From Gonatopus flavifemur (taxonomy: Eukaryota; Arthropoda; Insecta; Hymenoptera; Dryinidae): a stretch of 64,000 nt of DNA. Within the stretch, counting starts at the first letter, position 1, and every line of letters begins with the position of its first letter. The notes below the pieces were generated by a model. The model saw only the letters and a list, made by a program, of their open reading frames with translations, did no database searches and was not told the origin of the DNA. The DNA lies in contig JAFFJZ010000044.1 of the NCBI GenBank assembly GCA_018340375.1, forward strand, positions 372,001 through 436,000. Direction: 5' to 3'. Of the stretch, positions 36,801-47,712 are shown in pieces. A program made the position numbers and the translations under genes.

Positions 36801-37750
36801 TGTTAATCACGCCCGTTCATCCTCCCACGTGGGGGTGGATTTCGCAGGGCCATTTCTCGTCCGCCCCTGGAAGGGTAGGGGTCATCAGATCTATAAAACT
36901 TTTATTTCACTATTTGTGTGCGTTGTTACCAAGGCGATTCATCTCGAATTGGTAGATGGGTATTCTTCAAAGGGTTTCTTGGCGACATTAGATCGCTTCG
37001 TGGCACGCGGGGGACTCCCATCGGACATTCACTCCGACAATGGGACGAACCTTGTCGGTGCGGGGAAAAGAATTAATTAGGGCTTTCAAGGGATTAGTTC
37101 AAGATCCTAACGTGAAGAATTATATAGCTGGAAATTCAATTCAATGGCACTTCATGCCCCCAGGTGCTCCCCACTTTGGTGGCATGTGGGAATCAGGCGT
37201 GAAGAGCGTCAGATATCACTTCCGAAGGGTTATGGGTTCAATGTACTCTACAAAGCAGGAGTTTAACACGATCTTGTGTGAGGTAGAGACGTGCCTCAAT
37301 AGTAGACCAATCGCTCCTCTGCATGATGACGTTGAGTTCCTGAATGTACTCACCCCCGGTCATTTTTTGACTGGCACTAGTTTGAACGCAGTGCCGGTTA
37401 GATCTGTTCTGGACTTGAGCGAGAACAGATTATCACGTTGGCAAGCCGTACAACAGATTTAAGAGCGATTTTAGAGTCGTTGGTCCACCGACTATTTGAA
37501 CTCGTTCCTGCAGTGTTCCCGCTGGTTTCACAAACAACGGAACATATCAGTGAGGAAATTAGTTCGTTTAAACAATCCCAATTCACCTCCTCCTAAGTGG
37601 GAACTGGCAAGGTTTGTGAAAGTTCATCTGGGTGCTGATAACCTGGTGAGAGTAGCGACTCTGCAAACCGCAAGTGGCATGTACAAAAGGCCCATTGCTA
37701 AGATTTGCATTCTACCTGTGAGGTTGAACAACACTGGACATAATACGTAG
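33850..37750 (+). pseudogene. Pao/BEL pol remnant: protease, RT, RNase H, integrase
   Basis: All pol domains are recognisable in order but in shifting frames. Protease: ALLDQGSQASIL at about 33952-33987, followed by a stop. Reverse transcriptase: RVVFNAS and NDFPLVDPKLQLD (about 34815-34900), then 34917-36131 with DIGKMFCQIQVD. The catalytic box reads YVNDIMFG (35181), so the first Asp of the usual YVDD is Asn. RNase H: RGFADASNAAYGAIVYL (about 35705). Integrase: HVGVDFAGPF (about 36823), HSDNGTNLVGA (about 37031) and, after a frameshift, HFGGMWESGVKSVR. A DUF5641-like tail follows (WELARFVKVHLGADNLVRVA). At least five frame breaks make it non-functional. Confidence 0.93.
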
Positions 37751-37809
37751 ATCTAAGGTACACTTCTTGGACTCGTGTCGTTTGTCATGACCAAACGAGG
37801 CGGGCGGGA

Positions 37810-38500
37810 TGTTCAAGATTATGAATTTCAACGTAGAACACGTTAACACAAGTGATACATTTGAATTCCAACTGTTTACACGTGTCTTGCTTTAGTCTCG
37901 ACTCTCTTCGCCTGTACCTTTGCCCTTGGAGAGGTCTCCAGTTACAAAGCGTATGATCGAAGCAGAGTCGTTACGGCGCGTTCGCCGCGTGTGTTTGAGG
38001 CCGGTCAATTCTCGAGATCTTCTGAGATATTCATTCATCTTCAATTTTATATCCAAATAGTTCCTCTCCAGTATCTATCGTGCACTTCATCGTCTTCTAT
38101 TGAGATCTTGTAGTCTCTTTTTTATTGTTGAACTTGTGGTGTAGCGCAGCAACTGCTCCGATCACGTGCACAGAAATCGTAACCTTTTACAGGGAATAGT
38201 CTACCTTGTTTGCACGAAGCATAAGTGCATCATTGTTTTATAATCTAAGGAATGGTGTGTGAGGGAAGTGAGTTGTGTGAGTGTGTTTTTTTATTGGATA
38301 TAGTGTTTCTTCGTTTGAGAAATGATGGAATTTTCCTAAGAGTCTGGCGTCCGCCGATTCAGACTTATGCCGGAATAAAGAATTTCCTCAATTAATCAGA
38401 GTGGTTATTTAAAACTCCTGGACTATTTCCCCTTTGATTTTCATCGAATGATTTCATTTTTGGGGTTTTCCCTCTTCTCGATTCCTGTAAATTCGCCACA
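37810..38500 (+). repeat. BEL 3' long terminal repeat
   Basis: It begins TGTTCAAGATTATG right after a purine-rich tract (GAGGCGGGCGGGA, about 37797-37809) and ends ATTCGCCACA, giving the TG...CA limits expected of an LTR. An AATAAA at about 38374 marks the R region. About 690 bp long. The 5' LTR is absent from the window, so limits are inferred from one copy. Its right edge abuts the 3' end of a minus-strand LINE. Confidence 0.75.
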
Positions 38501-39559
38501 GACTGGTTTGATGAAATCCTCCAATCCTGTCTATTATCCCCTGAACGCTTAATTTCTACTTATCTACGACAACCCTTATCTTGTATAATTTGCTTCATAT
38601 AACTTAATCTAGGTCGACCTTTGCGAGTTTTACCATTCATTTTTCCTTCCAATATTGTTTCCAATAAACTATCATGCCTCAATGTGGGTCTTATCAGATT
38701 ACTTCTGTTCACGACATGTTTCAAAAGGCTTCTTTTTTCATTTGACTTCTCAAGTACTTCTTCATTTTTTACTTTCTCTATCCACTTTATTCTAAGCATC
38801 CTTCCATAACGACACATTTCACAAGCTTCAAGTCTTCGTTGGTCCGTTTTTCCAATTGTCCAGTTTTGCAACCACATAATGCTGTGCTCCAAACGTAACT
38901 CCTCAAGAATTTCTTCCTCACTGCTAAGTTAATATTCTTCGAGCATAGTAATTGTTTCTTTTGGTGGAAAGCCTGTTTTCCTTGTGCTATTCTTGCTCTT
39001 ATATCTCTTTCGCTTTTACCGTTTTCTGTAATTATGCTTCGTACATATGTAAATTCTTCCACTTGCTGAATTTTCTCTGCATCTATTTTGATTTTCGTTC
39101 TTTTTGATGTTTTCGCTGTTATACAAATCATGAATTTTATTTTGTCTTTATTTATATTCATACAATACTCTTGTAGTAATATTGTTTTCATATTGTTGAG
39201 AATATTTTCTAACTCAGCACCACTCGTAGCTAATATAGCCATGTCATCCGCAAATCTCAACATGCTTACATTCTCTCCCTGAATCTGTAATTTCAATTGC
39301 ACTTGCTTCTTCACTCCGTTCATCGCTCCTTCTATATACAAATTGAAAATCAATGGCGATAGTGAGCATCCTTGACTCACCCCTCTTTTAATTTGTGCTT
39401 CTCCTTTTTGACCGTCTATTTCTATTATCGCGGTTGAATTCTTATATAATTCATATATTATTCTCCTATTCTTAAAATCAATCCCTCCCTTTTTCAAAAT
39501 CGCAAACATTTTTTCCAAATCAACATTATCGAATGCTTTTTGTATATCTACAAAACCTA
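38501..39559 (-). pseudogene. Non-LTR retrotransposon reverse transcriptase, 3' part
   Basis: Minus-strand coding begins at the break at 39559 with GFVDIQKAFDNVDL. It continues through IIYELYKNSTAIIEIDGQ, RGVSQGCSLSPLIFNLYIEG, the catalytic LRFADDMAIL, KDKIKFM and the C-terminal RARIAQGKQAFHQKKQLL region. After a frame break near 38890-38920, 38560-38892 gives the extension (RMLRIKWIEKVKNEEVL and GKTRKGRPRLSYMKQI). This is the endonuclease-RT type common in insects; the clade is not assigned. The preceding residues lie 8.15 kb away at 47713-47841. The 3' UTR abuts the BEL LTR at 38500. Confidence 0.88.
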
Positions 39560-40792
39560 CACTGAGAAAAATCTGCATTGTAGAAATCATGTTTCAATAT
39601 AGTAATGTATTTGACGGTGAGGAATACATTATTTTGGTTATTATTACCACACGGAGAGAAATTTGTAGTTATATTTATTTGAGGATTCCTCACAAATTTA
39701 CTATGTTTTCTAGTTTCGGAGGAACAGACTGTTTTTACAGTTGAATTCACTGTGGAACATAGTGAATTTAGAATCGATTGAAATAAGTTCCAAACATAGA
39801 ACAAATTACAATGTTTCAAAGTAGAACAGAATAGTCAACGTATTAAATTGCATCGTGATAGTTAACGTTATTCATGACAATCTAACATAGTAAATTTTTC
39901 TGATATATATGAAAAAAATTTTTTTAGGGGTTCAATAAAATTAGACGAGCCAAGAAGACGCCTATAAAAAAATTTCCTTCCTACAGGAAGTTTTCATTCA
40001 ATTAAAATGGAACTTTGTAGGTTTATTAAAATAATATTGAAGTATATAAATAAATTTTGTTTGGTAATTTTTCATCTCAAAATTGCGGTTATAGGATAGC
40101 TCAAAGACAATCCATAAAAAAAATTTGCAGGAACTCTGGAAGTCGGAGTTTTTGTTTGAAACATGCCACCAAGAAAACTGTTGTGAAAAATATTTATAAT
40201 TTGTCGTTAAACGTGAAAAGAATGAAAAATAATGAAAGTCCAAAGATTGGCGGAGGTTTTTCGACAAAATTGGTGATCGAAAAGGAAATTTTCCAGTTTT
40301 CTTAGGTTTACCGACCAATTGTAACTATTTTTCAAAAAAATTTTTTTGGTGGAATGTTTCAAATAAAAACTCCGATCTCAAGAGTGCCCGCAGAGTTTTT
40401 ATGAGTGATCTTTAAGGGGATACAAGCCCTGACGATGCAACCCGAGCCAAATCTTTTCTGAGAAATTATTCGAAGATGAAGCAATAAGAGGCAAATATTA
40501 CTGTTTACAGACCATCTTGATTGATTGAAGAAGGTCTGTACAGAGCGATATTTCCAGTTCGTTTCTACGTTTTCGAGTAGTTTGTCAGAATAGCTTTTGT
40601 CGTGTCCTTTTCTAATCAATGCTTCTGGTTGCATCTGCAGAAATTGCTGGTATCACCTTAAGCTATCCTATTTTGCGATAAAAAATTACAGGAAATATTT
40701 ATTTATATATTTTGATATTATGTTAACAAACTTACAAACTTCCAGTTTAATTGAATAAGAATTTCCTGATGAAAAAAATTTTTTTAATACGT

Positions 40793-41422
40793 CCCGTACA
40801 GCACAACCACCGATCCTCCACCTAGGACTTCGGTGGACCGGAGGTGGAGAATTGGTGGAGAAATGGGAGCCGTGGAAATAAGGGAGAAGTAAGGGAGAGT
40901 CTCTGTTGAGGCAACGGAGAGGCGACGGAGAAATGTCCGCCCCCTGTATTTTCGATATAATTCTTATTGGTGCATTTACGTAACCAAATCTGAATGTATG
41001 AATTCACGAATTTGAGTTTTACTGAAAATACAGGGGGCGGACATTTCTCCGTCGCCTCTCCGTTGCCTCAACGGAGACTCTCCCTTATTTCTCCCTTATT
41101 TCCACGGCTCCCATTTCTCCACCAATTCTCCACCTCTGGTCCACCGAAGTCTTACCCTGGTTTAAAAAAACCATTGATTCTCGTCAAATCTCACTAAATT
41201 ACAGTTGAACTTGGACAATGTTCTGGCCGAATCTCATCCAGCAAATGTCAATGAGATTTGGTCAGAAAGAACAGTCGATTCTCGCCAAATCTCACTGAAT
41301 CTGGCCAAATCTCATTGATTCTCGGACAATGTTCTGGCCAAATCTCATTTAATTTCATTTGTCAGAAGTAATGGATTCTTTTAACCAGGGTAGGTGGAGG
41401 ATCGGTGGTTGTGCTGTACGGG
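40793..41422. mobile_element. Foldback MITE with CCCGTACAGCACAACC ends
   Basis: Arms of more than 150 bp (CCCGTACAGCACAACCACCG, then TCCGTTGCCTC and GGGGGCGGACATTTCTCCG) are mirrored around about 41000. GTC occurs at both flanks, a possible 3-bp duplication. The right arm is interrupted by the element at 41155-41391. Open frames on both strands (40822-41007 minus and 40994-41197 plus) are the same arm read twice. Confidence 0.85.
41155..41391. mobile_element. 237-bp TA-flanked MITE, innermost nesting level
   Basis: The ends are CCCTGGTTTAAAAAAACCAT and a mirrored TTTTAACCAGGG. It is flanked by TA at 41153-41154 and 41392-41393. The opposite arm of the enclosing palindrome keeps the unoccupied target (CTCCACCTAGGACTTC, about 40816) with a single TA. 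The interior repeats CCAAATCTCA-type motifs in both orientations. TA duplication suggests a Tc1/mariner mobiliser. Confidence 0.88.
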
Positions 41423-41531
41423 GTCTTTTTGGCTTGTCTAATTCTAATGACCCCCTTAAATGCTTCATAGTACTATGTGTCTAATCGTTTGGGATATTTC
41501 AGAATTGTATGTATGTATAATATGAATGTAT

Positions 41532-42221
41532 TAGGGGTGTGCGGGTAGCACTTTTTCTCGGGTCGGGTCGGGTTCGGGTATTTGTATTTCTTTTCGGGTC
41601 GGGTCGGGTCGGGTACCCGATTAAATCGGGTTTCCAAGTCGGGTACCCGAATATAATAAAATCGCTTGAATTTAATATTTTCAACTTCTGTTCGAAGTTG
41701 CCATTGCCGTTGATATTTTAAGGACAAATTGTCTTGAGCGATTGGAGGAATAAGGGGATTTCATATGAATTCAATTCTAATATGAAGAATGCCATATTCA
41801 CTACAAGTCTATTAGGGTTGTTACTCCATGTAATTGATTATGCAGCGCATTAAGAAATCTCCAAATTGCTTCATGGAATGTTTATATTTATTTTTTAATT
41901 CAATTAAAAAATATAATCACATTTATATCTTATAAATAATATATTATCTATTTTCTTATTTAGTAACCACAATATAGAATCTTGAATATCAATGAAAATA
42001 AATATTCTTCTGAAAAATATCATATTTTTAAATTTGAATGGAGGGAGCACAACTCTTCCACATGTTTTGTCAGCAATCTTGATCGAGTTACTGTCACAAT
42101 ATTTCCTGCTGAGGAAAACGTTTGCTATATTTGAATTACCCGAATGTAATCGGGTAATTGAAAAACCCGACCCGACCCGACCCGATAAAAACCCGATGAC
42201 TCGGGTACCCGCACACCCCTA
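41532..42221. mobile_element. Non-autonomous hAT-like element with GGGTC subterminal repeats
   Basis: A 690-bp element with ends TAGGGGTGTGCGGGT and ACCCGCACACCCCTA, flanked by a perfect 8-bp duplication GAATGTAT (41524-41531 and 42222-42229). Subterminal (GGGTC)n tracts lie at 41570-41650 and 42150-42210. The interior has no transposase. It shares its ends with 5384-7203. The 8-bp duplication and TAGGG ends place it in hAT. Confidence 0.93.
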
Positions 42222-42229
42222 GAATGTAT

Positions 42230-42463
42230 GTACAGGGCGTCCAAGAAAATATTCGGAACCTTCCAAGGAGTAATTCCTGAGACAAAACTAAGATTCTTTT
42301 TTCCTTTTCCAATAAAATAATTTCTGGAAATGCTCCTGCATGATTGATTGAAATCAGCTCTGGAACTAAGGATTTCGTTCAGAGGGAACACTGTCTTTGA
42401 TTTATCTGAGAAATCACGCCTGGAAAGGTTTTGGAATTTTTTTGGGACATCTAGCATACATAA

Positions 42464-42495
<32 letters not shown>

Positions 42496-42540
42496 GATAT
42501 ATGATTGTATACATTAATTGAAAAATGTTTTAATAATTAC
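42230..42540. repeat. Copy-3 interior with (CATATA) microsatellite
   Basis: Interior of the element at 39650-43185. It contains a short CATATA microsatellite at about 42463-42496 and a CAGGGCGTCCAAG motif after TA at 42232, possibly another mariner-type terminus. No gene. Confidence 0.5.
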
Positions 42541-43910
42541 GTACGCATGCATATAGGGGTGTTCCAGGACTCTTGGACATTCTCCAGCGAGCATAACCTT
42601 CAATTGATTCTGAGTAGATTTTTAATTTGGAAGATTTGAATCGAAAGTTCAATTCTCTGTGTTTTCTTCAGAACAAAACTTCATCAATCGAGATCACTTG
42701 AATTGAGAAACATGAACTTTTTCTTAAATTGTAACTCAATCTTTTACAGGATTCGCGTCAACTCAACTGCCGGCTCGCGTCGGCGCAGTACTACTGTATT
42801 CTTTTTCATATCATGGAATTTACTACGCCTTCTATGCGAATTACAATGTTCGTATCGTAAGATTTGAACGAATTTGAAATAATATTTTCAAATATTCACT
42901 TTCGCCATGAACCATAGTAATTTTATGTGACAACATAGTAAAACCTTTCATGGAAATTGTGAAATCAACAAAGGTTCCATTTCCAATTTGTGACGAGTTT
43001 CCTGTGAAATTTATTTTGATATTGATTACATTGAGATGATTGAAAAATTGCTATGTGCTTGTAGTAGAAGTAACAATTTATATAGCATTGATGGAAATAT
43101 AGCCTTGTGAAATTCATTAGAAAGTCAGTCTGTTCCTCGGAAACAATACTGACATAGTAAATTTGACTACAAATTTCTCTCCGTGCATGAGCTAGGCAGG
43201 GTTGCCAACCTGTTCGAGCATATACCCCCTAACTCGGTTTTCAATTCCCCCTAAAAAACCCCTAAATCGATTTTTAATGCCCCTAAAAAAACCCCTTAAC
43301 AGATTTTTTATTCGGGGTGTTTTTTTAGCTTCCACCGACTAAGGCTAGCTTCCCATGGACCGGCATTTGTTCCGGCGTAATTACTTTAAGCCAGTTTACA
43401 ATTTATTTCGGAGCGATCTACAAGAAATCTATTAACGACTGTGCATTGGTTCAATTTTCATTCCGGCTCGTGGGAGGTCAGCCTAAAGGAATGATTATTA
43501 TACCAAATAAAGGAGAAGGGCACTGACAAAATCATATACCAGAATTAAGAATAATCCTCTAAAATATGAGGCTAGTGCAAATTCCTCTCAGTTTTAGAGG
43601 ATCGATGTGGGAGTTCTTCTAAATGACAGAAGAATTTCCACTTATATTAGGAGGAAGATATTATAGAGTGGATTCTAATTTTTAGAATATGATTTTTTGG
43701 GTGGGACTTAGAAGGATTAAGATAATTCAAATTATGATAGATAATTATAATAGATGTAAAAAAACGTATTTATTATAACTGCAAGTTATAAATGATATCA
43801 AAGTTCCATTTGAATTAAATGATTTAATTCCAAGATATTTTTGAATTATAAATTAGGTTTAGTTAATAGATGAATATTAATTGATAATATGAATATTCAT
43901 TTCAGAATTA

Positions 43911-45859
43911 TTAATCCTCAAAAATTTCTAAAATTTCCTTCATATCAGCATTGTTATGAGTATTATTTCTCACTTCTGTTTGTTTATGATCATACATATC
44001 GATGGTAAATAATTTGATCATATCTGCAGAAGGTTTGAAATTCACGCATGAACCATATTCGCGCTTCAGAGTGAACCTTGTCATCATAATATTTTGAAGT
44101 AATTCTATAGAAAGTCGATTCCGCAATTTATTTTTAATAATATTATAAATCGAAAAAGCTCGTTCAACATTTGCATTTGAAATCGGTATCGTCAGTATTG
44201 CCATTGCAAATTTTGCTAAATTTGAAAATCGTTTATGCCCTGCGGAATCACAATCTTCAAATACTTCAGAATAAAATGTAACCGCATCGTTTGCATTAGT
44301 CCATGTTTTATTTTGAAGTTGTTGCCACTCTAAATCCACTTCGTTTTTATCACCGTATAGCTCAGTGCGCTGGAACTCTGCTAAAATATTTTTCAAACTT
44401 GGTTTTACCTGAGATAAAGCAATTTTAGGATGCAAGTCCGCCATCATTTTTAAAATACATAAATTATCAGGTAATCGTTTTTGAATTTCTTCAGCAAGAA
44501 CACATAGGAAGTTATGGCATCTGTGTTTAATATTTAGCAGTTCTGTTTCAGGAATTTGTGATGAGAAAGTATGGAAGTCGAACCCAAAATACATGGCCGC
44601 TGGATGTATTAAATGTGATTGGAAGTTGAAATCAACCAACTCGCTATCGCGTACTTTTTGTAGCTGAGATGGTACTACAATTCTTTGTAATAAATTTTTG
44701 TATGCCAAAAATAAGTCCTCAAATAATTTGGTGGGCTCAATATAGTCACTTTGAAACATTAAATTCAATTGTGTGATGGTCTTCAGTTCAGTTTTTAAAA
44801 AAATCAGCAGAGCTTTATATTGTGGTCTTATCAGAATCTCATATAGCTGTTCTGCCATAAAACACCTGTCTTCATGTTTGGCGATAGAAAAAAGTAATTT
44901 TAATTCGTCCCATTGCTGAATGATGGTGTTTATTGCTTCATATCGTGCCAACCAACGAGTACCAGAAAGGCCTTGAATTTTTTTTGGATTACGATTTCCA
45001 TTGATGGTTTCATACAAATCTCTATACTTTTCCAACCGTTTTGGGCTATATGAAAACCAATTGTGGGTTTCTCTCACCAAAAATTCTAGTTGACGCGGCA
45101 ATACATTCGACGCTTTCTCAGCACACAAGTGAAGCGAATGGCATACACACTTGACGGTGATTAGATCGCTAATTTCATTTTTAAACAAAGAAGTGACTGA
45201 ATTGTGTTTGCCCACCATCACATTCGCTCCATCGACTCCAATACCAACCATATTTTGAATTTTTAGTCCGTCTTGTTCCAATTGATTCTTTATTGCTTGA
45301 TGCATACTCTTCGCATCAGCGTCAAATACTTTCAAAATTCTGTAGAACGTTGTAACCACTTCTTTTTTGCGTATAGAAAAGAATCTTAACATAATGCACA
45401 GTACTTTATCTGTTGAAGTGTCTGTGCTTTCATCTATAATTATTGAATAAGGACTATCCTGAACTTCTTTGATTAATTCTCTCAACATACACGGACCAAG
45501 TACATTTTTTATTAACATCGAACACTTCGTACGATGAAGTTTCAAATTGGTAAGAATTTTTGATGAAGCATCACATTGCGATAATACATCTATCAAATGG
45601 TCCACTGTTAGTGTAGCACTATGCTCTGCAATAAATGCAGCAATTTTCAACTCAGCAATCTTTGTTGCCTCTGATAAAGCTGGTTTGTATATTGAGGTGA
45701 TTTGTTTCTGTGACTTGGCTGATTTCTCCAATGATACAGCTCTCTTATGTTTTTCAGTCACTGCGTGGGATAATAAATCTTTTTTATGGGCTTTCAGAGT
45801 CGCATGACAATATTTACATAATGCGGTAGCCTGATTGGTGGGATCAGGCGATAGCCAGT
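43911..45859 (-). CDS. hAT transposase, main exon (exon 2)
   Basis: About 649 uninterrupted codons. The N-terminus is a BED/TTF-type zinc finger (CKYCHATLKAHKKDLLSH, then EKH). The RNase H-like catalytic domain has IIIDESTDTSTD (first Asp) and VGIGVDGANVMVGKHNSV (second Asp), followed by VKCVCHSLHLCA and LSGTRWLARYEAI. The C-terminal dimerisation region has ISNANVERAFSIYNIIKNKL with the expected catalytic Glu in VERAFS. I do not start at the in-frame Met at 45884: the 25 bases before 45859 (T-run, ATTATTTCAG) are a textbook splice acceptor and DWLSP needs an upstream exon. Stop at 43911. Confidence 0.9.
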
Positions 45860-46845
45860 CTGAAATAATAGAAAAAAAAAACAATAAGCTGTGAAAAGTT
45901 CACATTTATTTTATATTCCTATATATAAGGTAGCAAAAGCAAACATAAGAAAAATTCCAACACATATTCAGAGAGCACAAGAGTTCGCTCAAAGAGATCC
46001 CGTTACGCGATTACCAATTCAATATGAATTTAATGATTCTAAATGAACTCCTGAGAAATAAGTTGATGTTCACAAAGACCATCGAGGCTCCATAATGAAT
46101 TCTTCAGGAATTTGATAGGTTTTTCATTCATTAAATTCATTGAATTCAAATTGATCAAAGTGATGGATTGCGGATTAATACATGACGGAAAATTTTTGGA
46201 TTACATGCACGTGTTAAAAAATTATGAAATACTTTATATAAAATGCGTGATAATTATGTCACTCTCTTTTTTACATGGGATTTGAGGCAAAAGCAACGAA
46301 TGGTATATACATATAGCAATGTAATTTCCCAAACCTCATGACAACCACAGACATGCTATACAATCATAGGACAAACTGTTGTACAGTGAGTAGATCTGAA
46401 CTGTAAAAACCAGTAAAAAGGCAAATTGATCGGATACAAAAACACGCAACCAAACAGTTTGATTGTTTTTGTTTACATCCACTATGGACGGTTTTCAACT
46501 ATTCGAAGTGAAGGTTTTCTTCATCGCAACATGTCACTAATTAACATCCATTATAAAAGAATATATCCAGAATTATTATATAATTTTCATCAACAGAATC
46601 AGAATATTTCTTCACGGTTCAGATCTACCTACTATACATCTAAAGTACAGCAGATTGATGTGCAAAACCATGCGTAAAAGTTTATCACCATCAATCATAA
46701 CCTCAATTACCTTTTTGAGGTAAAGTTGTGATTGTAGTCTGTTGAATTGTTTTATTTGAAGAATATCCTGTGTACACAAAACTTGTGAATTGAAGAAATA
46801 TCGAGTATTACTCATTTAATCAATAGGAAAAATATTTTTACAAAC

Positions 46846-46917
46846 CTTTGAGTTGAGGGTCAGTCTCCACGCTTTGGTATATTTTTGTAAATAGATTTTA
46901 TTTTTTTCTTTTGGCAT
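46846..46917 (-). pseudogene. hAT transposase first exon, one-base frameshift
   Basis: On the minus strand an ATG at 46917 gives MPKEKNKIYLQKYTKAW, the usual hAT start rich in K-Y and W. A canonical donor (AAAG|GTTTGT) ends the exon at 46846. The family pattern of a W-E-x-D-P-x-L-K stretch leading into DWL appears only if the frame shifts by one base after KAW (ETDPQLK, then DWLSPDP across the junction). A single missing base near 46860-46867 therefore seems to have broken an otherwise intact gene. The intron would be 45860-46845, about 986 bp. A sequencing error is an alternative. Confidence 0.65.
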
Positions 46918-47712
46918 CTTTGATCTATACACGTATATCAATGGATCGATGACATACACGGTACACTAAGTAAAAGTTTTCTCATTTAAAAATCCATATA
47001 ATATATTATTTTCAAACGAAATCAAGAATTGTTTCAATTATCTAATCATGCCTTCTATGGGAATCGTAGAGAATCTGTCGGTTTGTGTTTGACGAACGAA
47101 AGAGGGTAATACCTTTGTTGGCCAGAAACGGCAGAAACCATTGAATTCAATACATAGTGGAGTGAGCGCGGCAATGAAATCGCGTTTGATGAGAGAGAGG
47201 TGCGAGTGTACTTGTGTCTTTGTTTATTCCATCAAAACGACGAGATAGACGATCGATTGGAAGTGTTTTTCACTGTGTACAAAAGATTTTTAATTCACCT
47301 ATTGGAGCAATTGAGATATCACGAGATCATCGTAAAATAAGTTGATAGCCAACAGTATTTACAATTTGAAAATTTCAAATGAAAAAATCAAAAACGCTCA
47401 ATTTTTCTTTCCCCCAAAATCCCCCATAAGGAAAAATTCTCCCCCTAAAAAAAACCCCTGACAAACCCAACCCCCCAAAAAAACCCCTGAGCACATGATT
47501 TCCCCCCAAATCTAGGGGGAAAACCCCCAAGTTGGCAACCCTGGAGCTAGGTGATAAATACCATCTTTTTGGTGGATTAAACTGAATGTACAGTGAAATT
47601 CAACACTGAAAAAGTACTTTTCACTTTTGAAAGGCTGGCTTCAGTTTTCATTATTTGACGGGTGAAAAATATACGAAATAGAGGTTATTTTCACATTTCA
47701 TTTTTCTCAGTG

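Larger units (their letters stand above)
39925..41460. mobile_element. Foldback with TTTAGGGGTTC-type ends, third nesting level
   Basis: The left arm (TTAGGGG, AAATTAGACGAGCCAAGAAG, then CTTCCTACAGGAAG and AATTAAAATGGAA) is mirrored at 40735-40792 joined to 41423-41460. The gap in the right arm is a separate MITE (40793-41422), absent from the left arm. The interior 40020-40735 shows only short open frames with no recognised domain. Target duplication not resolved. Confidence 0.65.
39650..43185. mobile_element. CACGGAGAGAAA-family element, copy 3, expanded by insertions
   Basis: It starts CACGGAGAGAAATTTGTAG and ends CTACAAATTTCTCTCCGTG, with CA on both flanks (39648-39649 and 43186-43187). 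Both inner ends carry the CGGAGGAACAGACTG / CAGTCTGTTCCTCGG pair of the family. It is longer than copies 1 and 2 even without its insertions at 39925-41460 and 41532-42221. No transposase. Confidence 0.75.
43197..47543 (-). mobile_element. Full-length hAT transposon
   Basis: A 4,347-bp element with ends CAGGGTTGCCAACCTG and CAAGTTGGCAACCCTG, and a perfect 8-bp duplication GAGCTAGG (43189-43196 and 47544-47551). The transposase gene lies on the minus strand in two exons. Within about 150 bp of each end are many CCCC tracts in AAAACCCC/CCCCTAA context on the plus strand, giving G-runs on the minus strand. The intact duplication and long open frame point to recent transposition into the CACTGAG element. 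Confidence 0.95.
39560..47712. mobile_element. CACTGAGAAAAAT element, inflated to 8.15 kb by nested insertions
   Basis: The ends are CACTGAGAAAAATCTGC at 39560 and TTTCATTTTTCTCAGTG ending at 47712, flanked by TA at 39558-39559 and 47713-47714. The call rests on the target. On the minus strand 47713-47841 encodes EAILALRTVVEKRLKLKKSV, and 39559 downward encodes GFVDIQKAFD. With one TA kept, the codons join in frame as SVYIGFVDIQ, the expected RT sequence. Removing the inner insertions (39650-43185 and 43197-47543) leaves about 258 bp of the element itself, so it began as a MITE. Confidence 0.85.

Noticed and set aside
33142..37462. Separate small genes for each BEL open frame
   Set aside because: They are consecutive frame-shifted pieces of one gag-pol with domains in canonical order.
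42463..42496. Telomeric or centromeric repeat
   Set aside because: A short CATATA microsatellite only; no TTAGG-type array is present.
43911..45884. Met at 45884 as the start of the hAT transposase
   Set aside because: The first residues (MFFFSIIS) translate a polypyrimidine tract and splice acceptor; a better first exon lies at 46846-46917.
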